In this document: piece after piece, positions 54,726 to 63,582 of the stretch
Position numbering within the stretch: the stretch's first letter is position 1
Layout of the letters: each line of letters begins with the position of its first letter
DNA from: MFD02979-c5 sp963705385
GTDB taxonomy: Bacteria; Bacteroidota; Bacteroidia; Cytophagales; Amoebophilaceae
DNA: 64,000 nucleotides
Assembly (NCBI GenBank): GCA_963705385.1
Contig: OY970075.1
Coordinates: forward strand, 558,001-622,000
Direction: 5' to 3'
Notes under the pieces: model-generated
Told to the model about the DNA's origin: nothing
The model's database searches: none
What the model saw: only the letters and a program-made list of their open reading frames with translations
Position numbers and translations under genes: made by a program

Positions 54726-56407
54726 AAGCTCCTTTGCGAAAACACGTAGCCTATAGTTTGTTGCTCATAGCAGGCATGGGGCTTGTGTATTTGCTAGGAA
54801 GCCGCTTTTACTTCCGAATTGACCTGACTGAAGACCAGCGATACAGCATCCACCCCGCTACCAAGGAGCTTTTGAATGAGTTAGAAGAAGAGCTGTATGC
54901 AGAAGTGTACCTGGAAGGCAACCTACCTACTGAATTAAAGCAGCTGAAACGGGCTACCAAAGAACTGTTAGAAGAATTGAAAGTATATGCACCTCATCGG
55001 CTGCGCTACCAATTTGTTGACCTAGACCAAGAACCAGCCGACAAAAAGAAAAATTGTCTCTTGAAGCTGGCAGTAAAAGGGGTTCAGCCCACCAATCTCT
55101 ACATGCAAGAGAAAGACCAACGGACGGAAAAATTAGTTTTCCCTGCTGCCTTGCTGACTTACAAAGGCCAAGAAGAAGGTGTATTACTACTCAAAGGCAA
55201 TAAAATGGCTAGCCCAGCACAAATAGTCAACCAATCTATGGAGGGGTTAGAATATGAGCTAGCCAATGCAATCGAAAAGTTGGTGCGTACCAAGCGCAAG
55301 CAGGTAGCATTGCTCAGAGGACATGGTGAACCTGGCCTAAGCCAGCTCAGCGGGTTGATAAGCGCCTTAGAAGAGCACTATGTGCTCCATGTTATTGATT
55401 TCTCAGCCCAACTTATATTATCTAACTACGACGCGCTGCTGATTACTAAACCACAGTGCCCTTTTGCTGAAATGGAGAAGTACTTGTTAGACCAGTACAT
55501 CATGCAAGGAGGTAAAGTATTCTTTTTTTTAGATAGGTTGCGCATTAATATGGATAAGTTGCGCAGAAAAGAAGCTTTTGCCTTGTCTCTAGACTTAGGC
55601 TTAGATGATCAGCTGTTTAGGTATGGCGTAAGGATTAACCCAGACTTGGTGCAGGACCTGCATAGTGGTTTATACCCAGTTGTGGTAGGCAACCTAGGCA
55701 ACCAACCCCAGCTCAAGCTACTACCTTGGCCTTTTTTTCCAGTCCTCAACTGCTTTGCAGACCATTTGGTTACCAAAAATATGGATGTGCTCTACACCCA
55801 GTTCGCTAACAGCATTGACGCCATCCAAGCAAAAGGAGTAATGCAAACACCATTAGTATTTACTTCTCAATATTCTAGAAAGCTGGGAGCTCCCGTGCAC
55901 GTAGATCTGGAAGCATTGAGAAAGCCCCCTCAACTAGCGCAGTACAACCACGGTCATCTTCCACTAGCTTACCTGCTCGAGGGTAGTTTTACTTCACTTT
56001 ATAAAAACAGGTTTTTGCCAGAAGGGGCCGATCCAGCGTTGTTTCTTCCTGAAAGCCGATCTACAAAGTTGTTGGTCTTTGCTAGTGGCAGCCTTGTAGT
56101 CAATGGTATGGACCCAAGAAAAAAGCAACCCCTACCCTGGGGTTATGATCCCTTTTTGCAACAGCATTCTGCTAATAAAGACTTTGTACTCAATGCATTG
56201 GCCTACGTGCTCCAAGAAGATGGGCTCATCAACCTCAAGCACAAGACGCTAAAAATTCGTTTACTCGACCAAGTAAAGGTTGAACAAGAGAGGCTTTTTT
56301 ATCAGCTTACTGACCTGATAGCGCCTATTTTGCTTTTAGGACTACTAGGATTGATCTGGAACTATGTGCACAAAATAACTTACAAAAAGCCTTTAAATGA
56401 TGCTTGA
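54722..56407 (+). CDS. gldG: Gliding-associated ABC protein GldG
   Basis: This is a 561-residue membrane protein with one span near the N-terminus (residues 8-27) and one near the C-terminus (about 535-555), and a large periplasmic domain between. The family signatures RFYFRIDLTEDQRYSIHPATKELL and RHGEPGLSQLSGL are clear. It belongs with GldF in the ABC complex. Its ATG lies inside the end of gldF, so translation is coupled. Function in a non-gliding host-associated cell is unknown; it may aid secretion or cell envelope work. Confidence 0.92.
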   Translation: MKAPLRKHVAYSLLLIAGMGLVYLLGSRFYFRIDLTEDQRYSIHPATKELLNELEEELYAEVYLEGNLPTELKQLKRATKELLEELKVYAPHRLRYQFVDLDQEPADKKKNCLLKLAVKGVQPTNLYMQEKDQRTEKLVFPAALLTYKGQEEGVLLLKGNKMASPAQIVNQSMEGLEYELANAIEKLVRTKRKQVALLRGHGEPGLSQLSGLISALEEHYVLHVIDFSAQLILSNYDALLITKPQCPFAEMEKYLLDQYIMQGGKVFFFLDRLRINMDKLRRKEAFALSLDLGLDDQLFRYGVRINPDLVQDLHSGLYPVVVGNLGNQPQLKLLPWPFFPVLNCFADHLVTKNMDVLYTQFANSIDAIQAKGVMQTPLVFTSQYSRKLGAPVHVDLEALRKPPQLAQYNHGHLPLAYLLEGSFTSLYKNRFLPEGADPALFLPESRSTKLLVFASGSLVVNGMDPRKKQPLPWGYDPFLQQHSANKDFVLNALAYVLQEDGLINLKHKTLKIRLLDQVKVEQERLFYQLTDLIAPILLLGLLGLIWNYVHKITYKKPLNDA

Positions 56408-56554
56408 CACCTAATTATCAAAGTACTTAATGAAGGGCTACCAAGAGGGGCTACCAATTGCCAAACCATCCAATAACCATTGCCCGTGTTTATTTTGTAT
56501 TTTTAATATAAATTGGAGTCTTAGTGTCTTAAATCAATAACGTAAATAGTACCT

Positions 56555-57670
56555 ATGAAATTCGTCATATCTTCCTCTGCACTGTCCAAACAGTTAGCTG
56601 CTATAAGCGGAGTTGTTGTTAATAACCCTGTGGTTCCTATTTTAGAGAATTTTTTGTTCGAGATTGATGAGAAGCAGCTCAAGATTACTGCATCAGATTT
56701 ACAGACTGCCATCACCACAGAGTTAGTTGTAGATGCTGAGCAAAAAGCCAGTATTGCCATTCCAGCTCGCATTTTATTAGAAACCCTGAGAAGCTTGCCT
56801 GAACAACCAGTCACCTTCTTGATCGATAAGGGAACTTACAGCGTAGAGATCAGCTCAGACAATGGCCGCTATCGATTGGCAGGGGAAAATGCTACTGACT
56901 TTCCTCAGATGACAATAGTACGAAAAGATGTTTCAGTAGACATGAGTGCTAAAGTATTGAAAAAGGCCATTAGCCAGGCTATTATCGCCACAAGCAACGA
57001 TGAACTGCGACCGGCCATGAATGGTGTTTATATAGATTTTAGAGAGACCGGTACTACTTTTGTTGCTACAGATGGCCACAGGCTGGTCCGATACATCAGG
57101 TCAGATGTAGGTACAGCTACAGAACGCCCCTTTATTGTACCTCGCAAGACGCTTAGTTTACTCAATGCTTTGCTTCCTAATGAAAATCAAACGGTTAGCA
57201 TTGCTTTTAACGAAGGTCATGTCTACTTCAAGTTGGCTAATATTAGCATGGTGTCTCGGTTGATCGACGAGCGCTATCCTGATTATGAGAATGTAATTCC
57301 TAACCAAAACCCTAACACGCTCACCATTAACCGGCTAGACTTGCTAAGTTCGCTCAAACGCATGGCTATTTATGCTAATAAAACCACCCACCAGGTCAAG
57401 TTCGAGATTACAGGAAGCGAGTTACAGATTTTTGCAGAAGACCTCGACTTTTCTAATGAAGCCAGCGAACGGTTAGCATGTGAGTATCAAGGTGATAACT
57501 TAGAGATTGGCTTTAATGCCAAGTTTTTGGTTGAGATGCTGAGCAACCTAGCTTCAGAAGAAGTAGAGATGCATCTTTCAGAGCCTCACAGAGCAGGCTT
57601 GCTCCTTCCTAAGGCGCAAGAAAAAGATGAAGATATACTCCTGTTGGTCATGCCTGTGATCTTGAAGTAA
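56555..57670 (+). CDS. dnaN: DNA polymerase III sliding clamp (beta)
   Basis: The beta clamp encircles DNA and tethers the replicase. The 371 residues show the three-domain pattern, with MKFVISSSALSKQLAAISGVV at the start, TDGHRLVRY in the middle and a LLLVMPVILK end. Length and motifs are normal. The clamp-loader subunits holA and holB are elsewhere in the window. A bidirectional terminator follows. Confidence 0.97.
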   Translation: MKFVISSSALSKQLAAISGVVVNNPVVPILENFLFEIDEKQLKITASDLQTAITTELVVDAEQKASIAIPARILLETLRSLPEQPVTFLIDKGTYSVEISSDNGRYRLAGENATDFPQMTIVRKDVSVDMSAKVLKKAISQAIIATSNDELRPAMNGVYIDFRETGTTFVATDGHRLVRYIRSDVGTATERPFIVPRKTLSLLNALLPNENQTVSIAFNEGHVYFKLANISMVSRLIDERYPDYENVIPNQNPNTLTINRLDLLSSLKRMAIYANKTTHQVKFEITGSELQIFAEDLDFSNEASERLACEYQGDNLEIGFNAKFLVEMLSNLASEEVEMHLSEPHRAGLLLPKAQEKDEDILLLVMPVILK

Positions 57671-57765
57671 CAAGCTCATACACCTGATCTGTATAAAGGG
57701 TGGTTGGAAAGCTGTGTGCTCCGTTAATTCATAGGTTTCCCAAAGTAGTTCTCTTTTCCCTTTTT

Positions 57766-57803
57766 AAATAAGCTAGAGGGGTCAGCCCCCTAGCCTATTT
57801 TTT
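57766..57803. terminator. Bidirectional terminator between dnaN and Rpn copy 1
   Basis: AATAAGCTAGAGGGG and CCCCCTAGCCTATT form a long, slightly bulged stem with a short loop, followed by TTTTTT at 57798-57803 and preceded by an A/T run on the other side. It sits between two convergent genes, so it likely stops transcription from both. Confidence 0.7.
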
Positions 57804-57819
57804 GGAGATACAGACAAGG

Positions 57820-58713
57820 CTAGTGCATGGAAAGGTCCTTAAGAAGCTGCTCTATCTGCTTGCTGTCTAACCCTGTCCACTTGCTCACTTTCTCTTTAGG
57901 CTCCTTGTCTTTGAGCATGTTCTTAGCTATTTCCAGGTTCCTGGTTTGTATTCCTTCTTCTCTACCTTCTTCTCTACCTTTATGTTCAGCTTTTTTCAAA
58001 CTATTGGCTTCAATCCTTAGCCATTTCAGATGATCCTCATAGGCTCCTCTTTCTTCTTCTGTAAAGTTCATTACCTCGAGCACGCTGATGGCCTTCTTGA
58101 GGCTTGGGTTATTCAAGTTGCTAGGCAGATTAGTTGAGCCCAATAAGTCATTGCGGGTTAGAAAAGCTAGCCATATGTCTAGTCCGCCCTTTAGCTTATC
58201 TGCCACCTCCCTGAGCTCCCCGGCTGTATTATCTGCAAACTTTTTCAGCTCTAAGGTATGGAGCTCCAAATCTTTGAAATACAATAACCCTGTTTCTTTT
58301 TCTGTAATGTGAAATACATTATGGTATTTCTCAGTCTGTGGAATAGAGATGAAATTGAGTATGTGGATACCTATGGCTTTAGATAGTTGACCATAATCCT
58401 CTGCTGCTTTGAGTTGGTCAGTATATAGCTTCGCCCAGTAGTACAAGGCTCTTTTGTCATAGTCAGCCTCATCGCTGATCTGGATCTCTATGTTAAAGCG
58501 TTTACCATCGATCCCTCGTGCCTTGATGTCGAGGATGGATAATTTTTCATGGAGAAAGTTTTGCGGGTTGTATGGATTGAGTAAAGTGAGCTCAGCGACT
58601 TGGTCTTCTTGTCCAACGATGGCATTGATCAAAGAGATCAGGAGGTCTTTGTTCTGCTCAACACCAAATATTTTCTTAAAGGCTATGTCTACCCTGGGGC
58701 TGATACTATTCAT
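57820..58713 (-). CDS. Rpn-family PD-(D/E)XK nuclease, copy 1
   Basis: The 297-residue protein belongs to the Rpn/PDDEXK_2 group of recombination-promoting nucleases (often annotated as transposases). Features: the N-terminal DIAFKKIFGVEQNKDLLISLIN, then LDIKA with D62, then FNIEIQIS with E76 and Q78 (the PD-(D/E)XK-type core), YYWAKLYTDQ, and a late acidic GREEGREEG repeat before the C-terminal tail. Residues 1-266 are identical to the copy at 59.0-59.9 kb. The last 30 residues (starting KDKEPKEKVSKWTGLDS) differ. The likely start is shared with the repeat. Confidence 0.88.
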   Translation of the reverse strand: MNSISPRVDIAFKKIFGVEQNKDLLISLINAIVGQEDQVAELTLLNPYNPQNFLHEKLSILDIKARGIDGKRFNIEIQISDEADYDKRALYYWAKLYTDQLKAAEDYGQLSKAIGIHILNFISIPQTEKYHNVFHITEKETGLLYFKDLELHTLELKKFADNTAGELREVADKLKGGLDIWLAFLTRNDLLGSTNLPSNLNNPSLKKAISVLEVMNFTEEERGAYEDHLKWLRIEANSLKKAEHKGREEGREEGIQTRNLEIAKNMLKDKEPKEKVSKWTGLDSKQIEQLLKDLSMH

Positions 58714-58746
58714 TTGATTGTTGGTTGAAAGGTTGCTACTAAAATA
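57914..58746 (-). repeat. 833-bp perfect direct repeat, copy A
   Basis: This segment is identical by eye to 59099-59931, offset by 1185 bases. It spans the first 266 codons of the Rpn gene and 33 bases before its start codon. Divergence is abrupt at both ends (base 57913 against 59098, and 58747 against 59932). Confidence 0.9.
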
Positions 58747-59004
58747 GAGAATAAGCGGAGCTATTTCAAATAGGAAAGATGGGGCAAGTTTAAGTAGTCA
58801 GGATAGCTGTGTTTTCTTCTAGTAGGTTAATAAGCCATGGGTGATAATTCTGATTTCTCCTGCCAGCCCTTTTGAGGCTATTGAGTATTTAATGATATCG
58901 TGTTTGAAATGGTAGTTTCTAAAGATTTTCATGGCTCAGAGCTATTAAGGTCTTAAAGCTTACCCTAACCTTCTTCCCCTCTATTTGCAACAGGGCCAAA
59001 GGCT

Positions 59005-59898
59005 CTAACTTTTGGAACTCTCTTTTTGCAGTCCCTCTAGCTCTTCTTGACTGAGCCCTGTGAGCTCTGCCACCACATCCAAGCTATAGCCTTTCCTAAG
59101 CATGTTCTTAGCTATTTCCAGGTTCCTGGTTTGTATTCCTTCTTCTCTACCTTCTTCTCTACCTTTATGTTCAGCTTTTTTCAAACTATTGGCTTCAATC
59201 CTTAGCCATTTCAGATGATCCTCATAGGCTCCTCTTTCTTCTTCTGTAAAGTTCATTACCTCGAGCACGCTGATGGCCTTCTTGAGGCTTGGGTTATTCA
59301 AGTTGCTAGGCAGATTAGTTGAGCCCAATAAGTCATTGCGGGTTAGAAAAGCTAGCCATATGTCTAGTCCGCCCTTTAGCTTATCTGCCACCTCCCTGAG
59401 CTCCCCGGCTGTATTATCTGCAAACTTTTTCAGCTCTAAGGTATGGAGCTCCAAATCTTTGAAATACAATAACCCTGTTTCTTTTTCTGTAATGTGAAAT
59501 ACATTATGGTATTTCTCAGTCTGTGGAATAGAGATGAAATTGAGTATGTGGATACCTATGGCTTTAGATAGTTGACCATAATCCTCTGCTGCTTTGAGTT
59601 GGTCAGTATATAGCTTCGCCCAGTAGTACAAGGCTCTTTTGTCATAGTCAGCCTCATCGCTGATCTGGATCTCTATGTTAAAGCGTTTACCATCGATCCC
59701 TCGTGCCTTGATGTCGAGGATGGATAATTTTTCATGGAGAAAGTTTTGCGGGTTGTATGGATTGAGTAAAGTGAGCTCAGCGACTTGGTCTTCTTGTCCA
59801 ACGATGGCATTGATCAAAGAGATCAGGAGGTCTTTGTTCTGCTCAACACCAAATATTTTCTTAAAGGCTATGTCTACCCTGGGGCTGATACTATTCAT
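59005..59898 (-). CDS. Rpn-family PD-(D/E)XK nuclease, copy 2
   Basis: This copy has the same length (297 residues) and the same first 266 residues as the copy at 57.8-58.7 kb, including the D62 and E76/Q78 nuclease core. Its tail differs: RKGYSLDVVAELTGLSQEELEGL replaces the tail of copy 1. Both tails resemble the TGLS-containing C-terminal helices typical of the family, so both genes look intact and functional. The two copies are tandem, with about 290 bp between. Confidence 0.88.
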   Translation of the reverse strand: MNSISPRVDIAFKKIFGVEQNKDLLISLINAIVGQEDQVAELTLLNPYNPQNFLHEKLSILDIKARGIDGKRFNIEIQISDEADYDKRALYYWAKLYTDQLKAAEDYGQLSKAIGIHILNFISIPQTEKYHNVFHITEKETGLLYFKDLELHTLELKKFADNTAGELREVADKLKGGLDIWLAFLTRNDLLGSTNLPSNLNNPSLKKAISVLEVMNFTEEERGAYEDHLKWLRIEANSLKKAEHKGREEGREEGIQTRNLEIAKNMLRKGYSLDVVAELTGLSQEELEGLQKESSKS

Positions 59899-59931
59899 TT
59901 GATTGTTGGTTGAAAGGTTGCTACTAAAATA
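59099..59931 (-). repeat. 833-bp perfect direct repeat, copy B
   Basis: Partner of the segment at 57914-58746. The identity covers the 5' end of the gene but stops at the tail. Confidence 0.9.
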
Positions 59932-60038
59932 AAGAACAAACGCCTTTCTGCCACTAAAAATAATAAATTCCTATATTTTCAACTGGTGTAGATATATAGA
60001 ATTCATGTTAGTCATAGAGGTAAAAATGAGGAAAGATC

Positions 60039-60816
60039 ATGCTCAATGAGCTAACAGACGAGCAATGGGAAAGGATAAAAGCCATCTTACCAGCAACGAA
60101 AGGAACAGCCGGCTGAAACGGTAAGGACGATCGTGCTTTTGTAAGAGCAGTGCTTTGGATAGCCAGGAGTGGATCCCCTGGAAGGCCTTACCTGAGCAGT
60201 ATGGCAAGTGGAGCAGCGTGCATAAGCGATTTATCAGATGGGCCAAGGCTGGGATGTGGCAAAACATATTCCAGCTTCTCACTGAGGGTGAAAAAGGGAA
60301 ATGTCTTATGATAGATTCAACAATAATCCGAGTCCACCAGCATGGCAGCAGAGGCTAAAAAAAGCTTTTAAGGCCTCTAAGCAAGAACAAGCTATAGGCA
60401 AGAGTAGAGGTGACCGGAAACAAAACTGCATGCAATCTGCGCAGAAACAGGCAAACCCATGCGTTTTATAGTCACCCCTGGTCAGGAGGCTGATTGTTTG
60501 CAGGACTTGAATTTGATAGCCTGCAAGGCTATTGAAGTGTTGATAGGAGACAAAGGTTATGAGGCATCTTCCATAGTGGAAAGGTCTGTAAAGCTAAAAG
60601 AAGAAGTTATGATACCAAGCAGGAGGCATAGAAAGTAGGTCAGAGGATATGATAAAGAGCTATACAAAAAAGAACGTTGTAGAGCGGATGTTCAACAAGC
60701 TCAAGCATTTTAGGAGGCTATCGACAAGGTATAACAAGCTTTAAGGTTGCTTTCCTAGCTTGGTCCTACCTAGGAGGCATTTATCTATGGACTCTATCAA
60801 TGTCTACAACACCTAG
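60039..60816 (+). pseudogene. IS5-family transposase remnant
   Basis: Reading across frames gives MLNELTDEQWERIKAILP, then WSSVHKRFIRWAKAGMWQNI, KCLMIDSTIIRVHQHG, HAICAETGKPMRFIVTPGQE, EVLIGDKGYEASSIVERSV, and finally KNVVERMFNKLKHFRRLSTR. This is the order of an IS5-type DDE transposase. Stops of all three kinds and several frameshifts break it, so it is inactive. It lies downstream of the Rpn pair. Element ends were not recognised. Confidence 0.82.
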
Positions 60817-61185
60817 GAGCAGGTACTATTTCCTCTCACGATTGGATAGCACCTAAGCTAGGGTACCTTGTCTCGATAGCTTCATACTGGGCCGCCACCA
60901 GTCCGGCACGTACCGATAGGATACTGCTAGTAGTAAGGCAGGTTCTGTCTTTGAAGAACAATTCTTTACACGACTTCACGTCCACGCTAGCCCTTATTGC
61001 TTAATTGATGCCTACATCATCTTTCTTGGCCAACTGGCATAGCCAATCTGCCTCAGCTACTAGCTAGAAATCCGATTTGAAAGTTGCTAAATAGCAGCTA
61101 GCTTTGGGAGCTAAAAACTGGACAAGATCCACTTAGTGCCTCTATTACTTAATTGCTATAAAAAGCTAAATCAACTTATAGTTTC
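60817..61185. other. Gap upstream of yidC
   Basis: There is no intact gene. A stop-free run of about 50 codons exists on the minus strand (around 60845-60995) but carries no recognisable motif. It probably contains the promoter of yidC in its last part, though no consensus was found. Confidence 0.35.
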
Positions 61186-63018
61186 ATGGATAAAAACCAG
61201 CTTGCAGGCTTGACGCTTATCGCTGTTATTCTGATTACGTACACTCATTTTTTTGCTTCCAAGCCTCCAGTACAGCCTATAGCTATTCAAGAGCAACAAG
61301 CTACCGCTGTAGCAGAGGAAGTATTGCCTTACCAGGCATTGTCGTCCCGGTTAGGTCACGCTATACCTGCCAACGCAGCACAATATGGCATTTTTTTCCC
61401 TGCTACTCAGGGGAATGAAAAGGAGCTTGTGTTGGAAAACGAGGTGATGAAAGTAACCCTTACCTCGCTAGGAGGGCGGGTGAAGCAAGTGGTTCTCAAA
61501 AAGTATAAGGACCATCAGGGGCAACTCTTGGTATTGTTAGATGAACAAAGTAGTGACATAGGGTTCGAACTGGCTATCCATGGAATACAGCTGAATACTA
61601 ATGCATTGTTTTTTGAGACAGCAGATCAAGGCCAAAGGATAGAGGGTACTGCTTGGGCAAAAGCTAGCTTTACCTTGCCTATAGGTCCGGGTCAATACAT
61701 CCGCCACGTCTTTTCTTTGCCAGGAAAAGGCTATACACTAGAACATGAGTGGAAGATGGTGGGCCTAGGAACAGCACTAGACCAAGAACCCATCAAGTTT
61801 GTATGGAATGATCGTGTCAAACGTGCAGAAAAAGATATCGATGCATGCCGAAATAAGACAACAATTAATTATTACCTAGCTGAAGGTAAGTTTGATCATC
61901 TTGATGAGCGCTCAGAGAGCAAGCGAGAAAAATCGTTACAGAGCCCTGTCCACTGGATAGGAATTAAGCAACGATTTTTCACAGCAGCCATCATTGCCCA
62001 AGAAGCTTTTTCAAGCGGCTACATCGCCATGACACCGTTTCCTGTAAGCATGAACACAGTCAAAGAGGTACAAGTACGCTTATCCCTTCCTAGCGCTGAT
62101 CCAAGTCAAGACAAACGAGCAAAGTTCACGTTTTACTTTGGCCCTAATGATTACCAAACCTTAAGCCAGGTCACCAAAGGCTTTTCCAAAAATATTTCAT
62201 TGGGCTGGCCTATCGTCCGGTGGATCAATCAGTTCTTGATCATCCCTACTTTTGCTTTTTTAGAACAGTACATCAGTAGCTACGGCATTATAATTATCCT
62301 GCTTGTCATCCTGATTAAATTCCTACTGCTTCCACTTTCTTACAAATCATACATGGCCATAGCCAAAATGCGGGTTTTAAAACCAGCTTTAGATACTATC
62401 AAGGCTAAACATGGAGACAATATGCAAAAGATCCAGCTAGAGCAAATGAACCTTTATCGAGAGATGGGCATTAATCCTCTGAGTGGCTGTATCCCTGTAT
62501 TACTTCAGATGCCTATTTTACTAGCTATGTTCAACTTTTTCCCCAACGCCATTGCCTTGCGCCAACAAGCCTTTTTATGGGCTTCTGATTTGTCTACCTA
62601 TGATGCTGTTATTCACCTTCCCTTTACCATACCCGTATATGGCAACCATGTAAGCTTGTTCACCCTACTTATGACTGCTTCTACTATACTTTACACCTGG
62701 TCTAACGATCAATTAACCCCCCCACAGGGCCCCATGAAGGTGATTGCCTACTTAATGCCAGTCACCTTTATGTTCATCTTGAACAACCTCCCTGCAGGCC
62801 TAAACTTCTACTATTTTGTCTCTAACCTAGTAACTTTTGGCCAGCAAAGCTTGATCAAGCGGTTTGTAGATGAGGAAAAGATCAAAAAGAAGCTCCAGGA
62901 GAACAAGGAAAAGGGTAAAGACAAGAAGAAGTCTAGGTTTCAGTTGCGCCTAGAGTCGATCAAAACAGCAAGGGAAAGTAAAGAGAAATCAACAAAAGGG
63001 AATAAACCCAATAAGTAG
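61186..63018 (+). CDS. yidC: Membrane protein insertase YidC
   Basis: YidC inserts and folds inner-membrane proteins. The 610-residue protein has an N-terminal span (residues 5-20), a large periplasmic domain (about 70-340), and the conserved Oxa1 core of about five spans (about 345-560), including the GCIPVLLQMPILLAMF segment. The C-terminal tail is very basic (KKKLQENKEKGKDKKKSR), as often in Bacteroidota. It ends with TAG. Confidence 0.96.
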   Translation: MDKNQLAGLTLIAVILITYTHFFASKPPVQPIAIQEQQATAVAEEVLPYQALSSRLGHAIPANAAQYGIFFPATQGNEKELVLENEVMKVTLTSLGGRVKQVVLKKYKDHQGQLLVLLDEQSSDIGFELAIHGIQLNTNALFFETADQGQRIEGTAWAKASFTLPIGPGQYIRHVFSLPGKGYTLEHEWKMVGLGTALDQEPIKFVWNDRVKRAEKDIDACRNKTTINYYLAEGKFDHLDERSESKREKSLQSPVHWIGIKQRFFTAAIIAQEAFSSGYIAMTPFPVSMNTVKEVQVRLSLPSADPSQDKRAKFTFYFGPNDYQTLSQVTKGFSKNISLGWPIVRWINQFLIIPTFAFLEQYISSYGIIIILLVILIKFLLLPLSYKSYMAIAKMRVLKPALDTIKAKHGDNMQKIQLEQMNLYREMGINPLSGCIPVLLQMPILLAMFNFFPNAIALRQQAFLWASDLSTYDAVIHLPFTIPVYGNHVSLFTLLMTASTILYTWSNDQLTPPQGPMKVIAYLMPVTFMFILNNLPAGLNFYYFVSNLVTFGQQSLIKRFVDEEKIKKKLQENKEKGKDKKKSRFQLRLESIKTARESKEKSTKGNKPNK

Positions 63019-63230
63019 AGACATTGAGGAAGGTGCAGTAGATATCCTATTTCCTTAGTCTTTCTGAACTGCATTTGAATCTCATAATCTTTTCGGGGCC
63101 TTGTACCTTGTAAGTCAACTGAAAATGTTCCTGACTCAAGAATTTATAACACCCCTAATAAGTATCTATGGCGTACTGATGGGTACCTGTTGCAACCAGC
63201 AACTTTGCGCTAATTTATGGAATGATGGAA

Positions 63231-63516
63231 CTATAAGGAATGTAGTAACCTACCTGACTGGTTTTGCTGCTGATCCCAAAAATAAACAGATAGAGTACCT
63301 TGCTCATATACATAGGCATACTCACGGTACACAGGAATCCCAGCTTTGCTAACCAAAGTAGCTATGCCTTGTTCTTTATAATGTAGTATCAGCTCTCCGG
63401 GTGGGCGAAAAAAAAGCAGTGCCTTCCATAATCCCTTGATTTTCTAAGGCCCGCTCGACTTGCCAAAGGCCTTTGAGTTGCTTGAACAATAGCCAAGTAC
63501 CTTCTTGTAAAGGCAC
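63231..63516 (-). pseudogene. DUF6314-like protein, frameshifted at a poly-T run
   Basis: From a GTG at 63516 one frame reads VPLQEGTWLLFKQLKGLWQVERALENQGIMEG and then shifts at a run of eight T (63408-63415, minus strand). The other frame continues LFFRPPGELILHYKEQGIATLV and REYAYVYEQGTLSVYFWDQQ to a TAG at 63233-63231. This order (GxW start, MEGxA, LxYxEQG, REYxYVY, LSVYFxD) fits DUF6314. The change of frame inside a homopolymer could be a real mutation, slippage, or a sequencing error. The start is uncertain. Confidence 0.6.
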
Positions 63517-63582
63517 TGAATTATTCTAGTTTTATGATAGCCGCATAACTTGTGGCCCAAAACTATTGCTGCCTTACAGGCC

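Noticed and set aside
63101..63352. 83-codon open frame on the plus strand
   Set aside because: It is antisense to the DUF6314-like remnant, which has a recognisable protein pattern.
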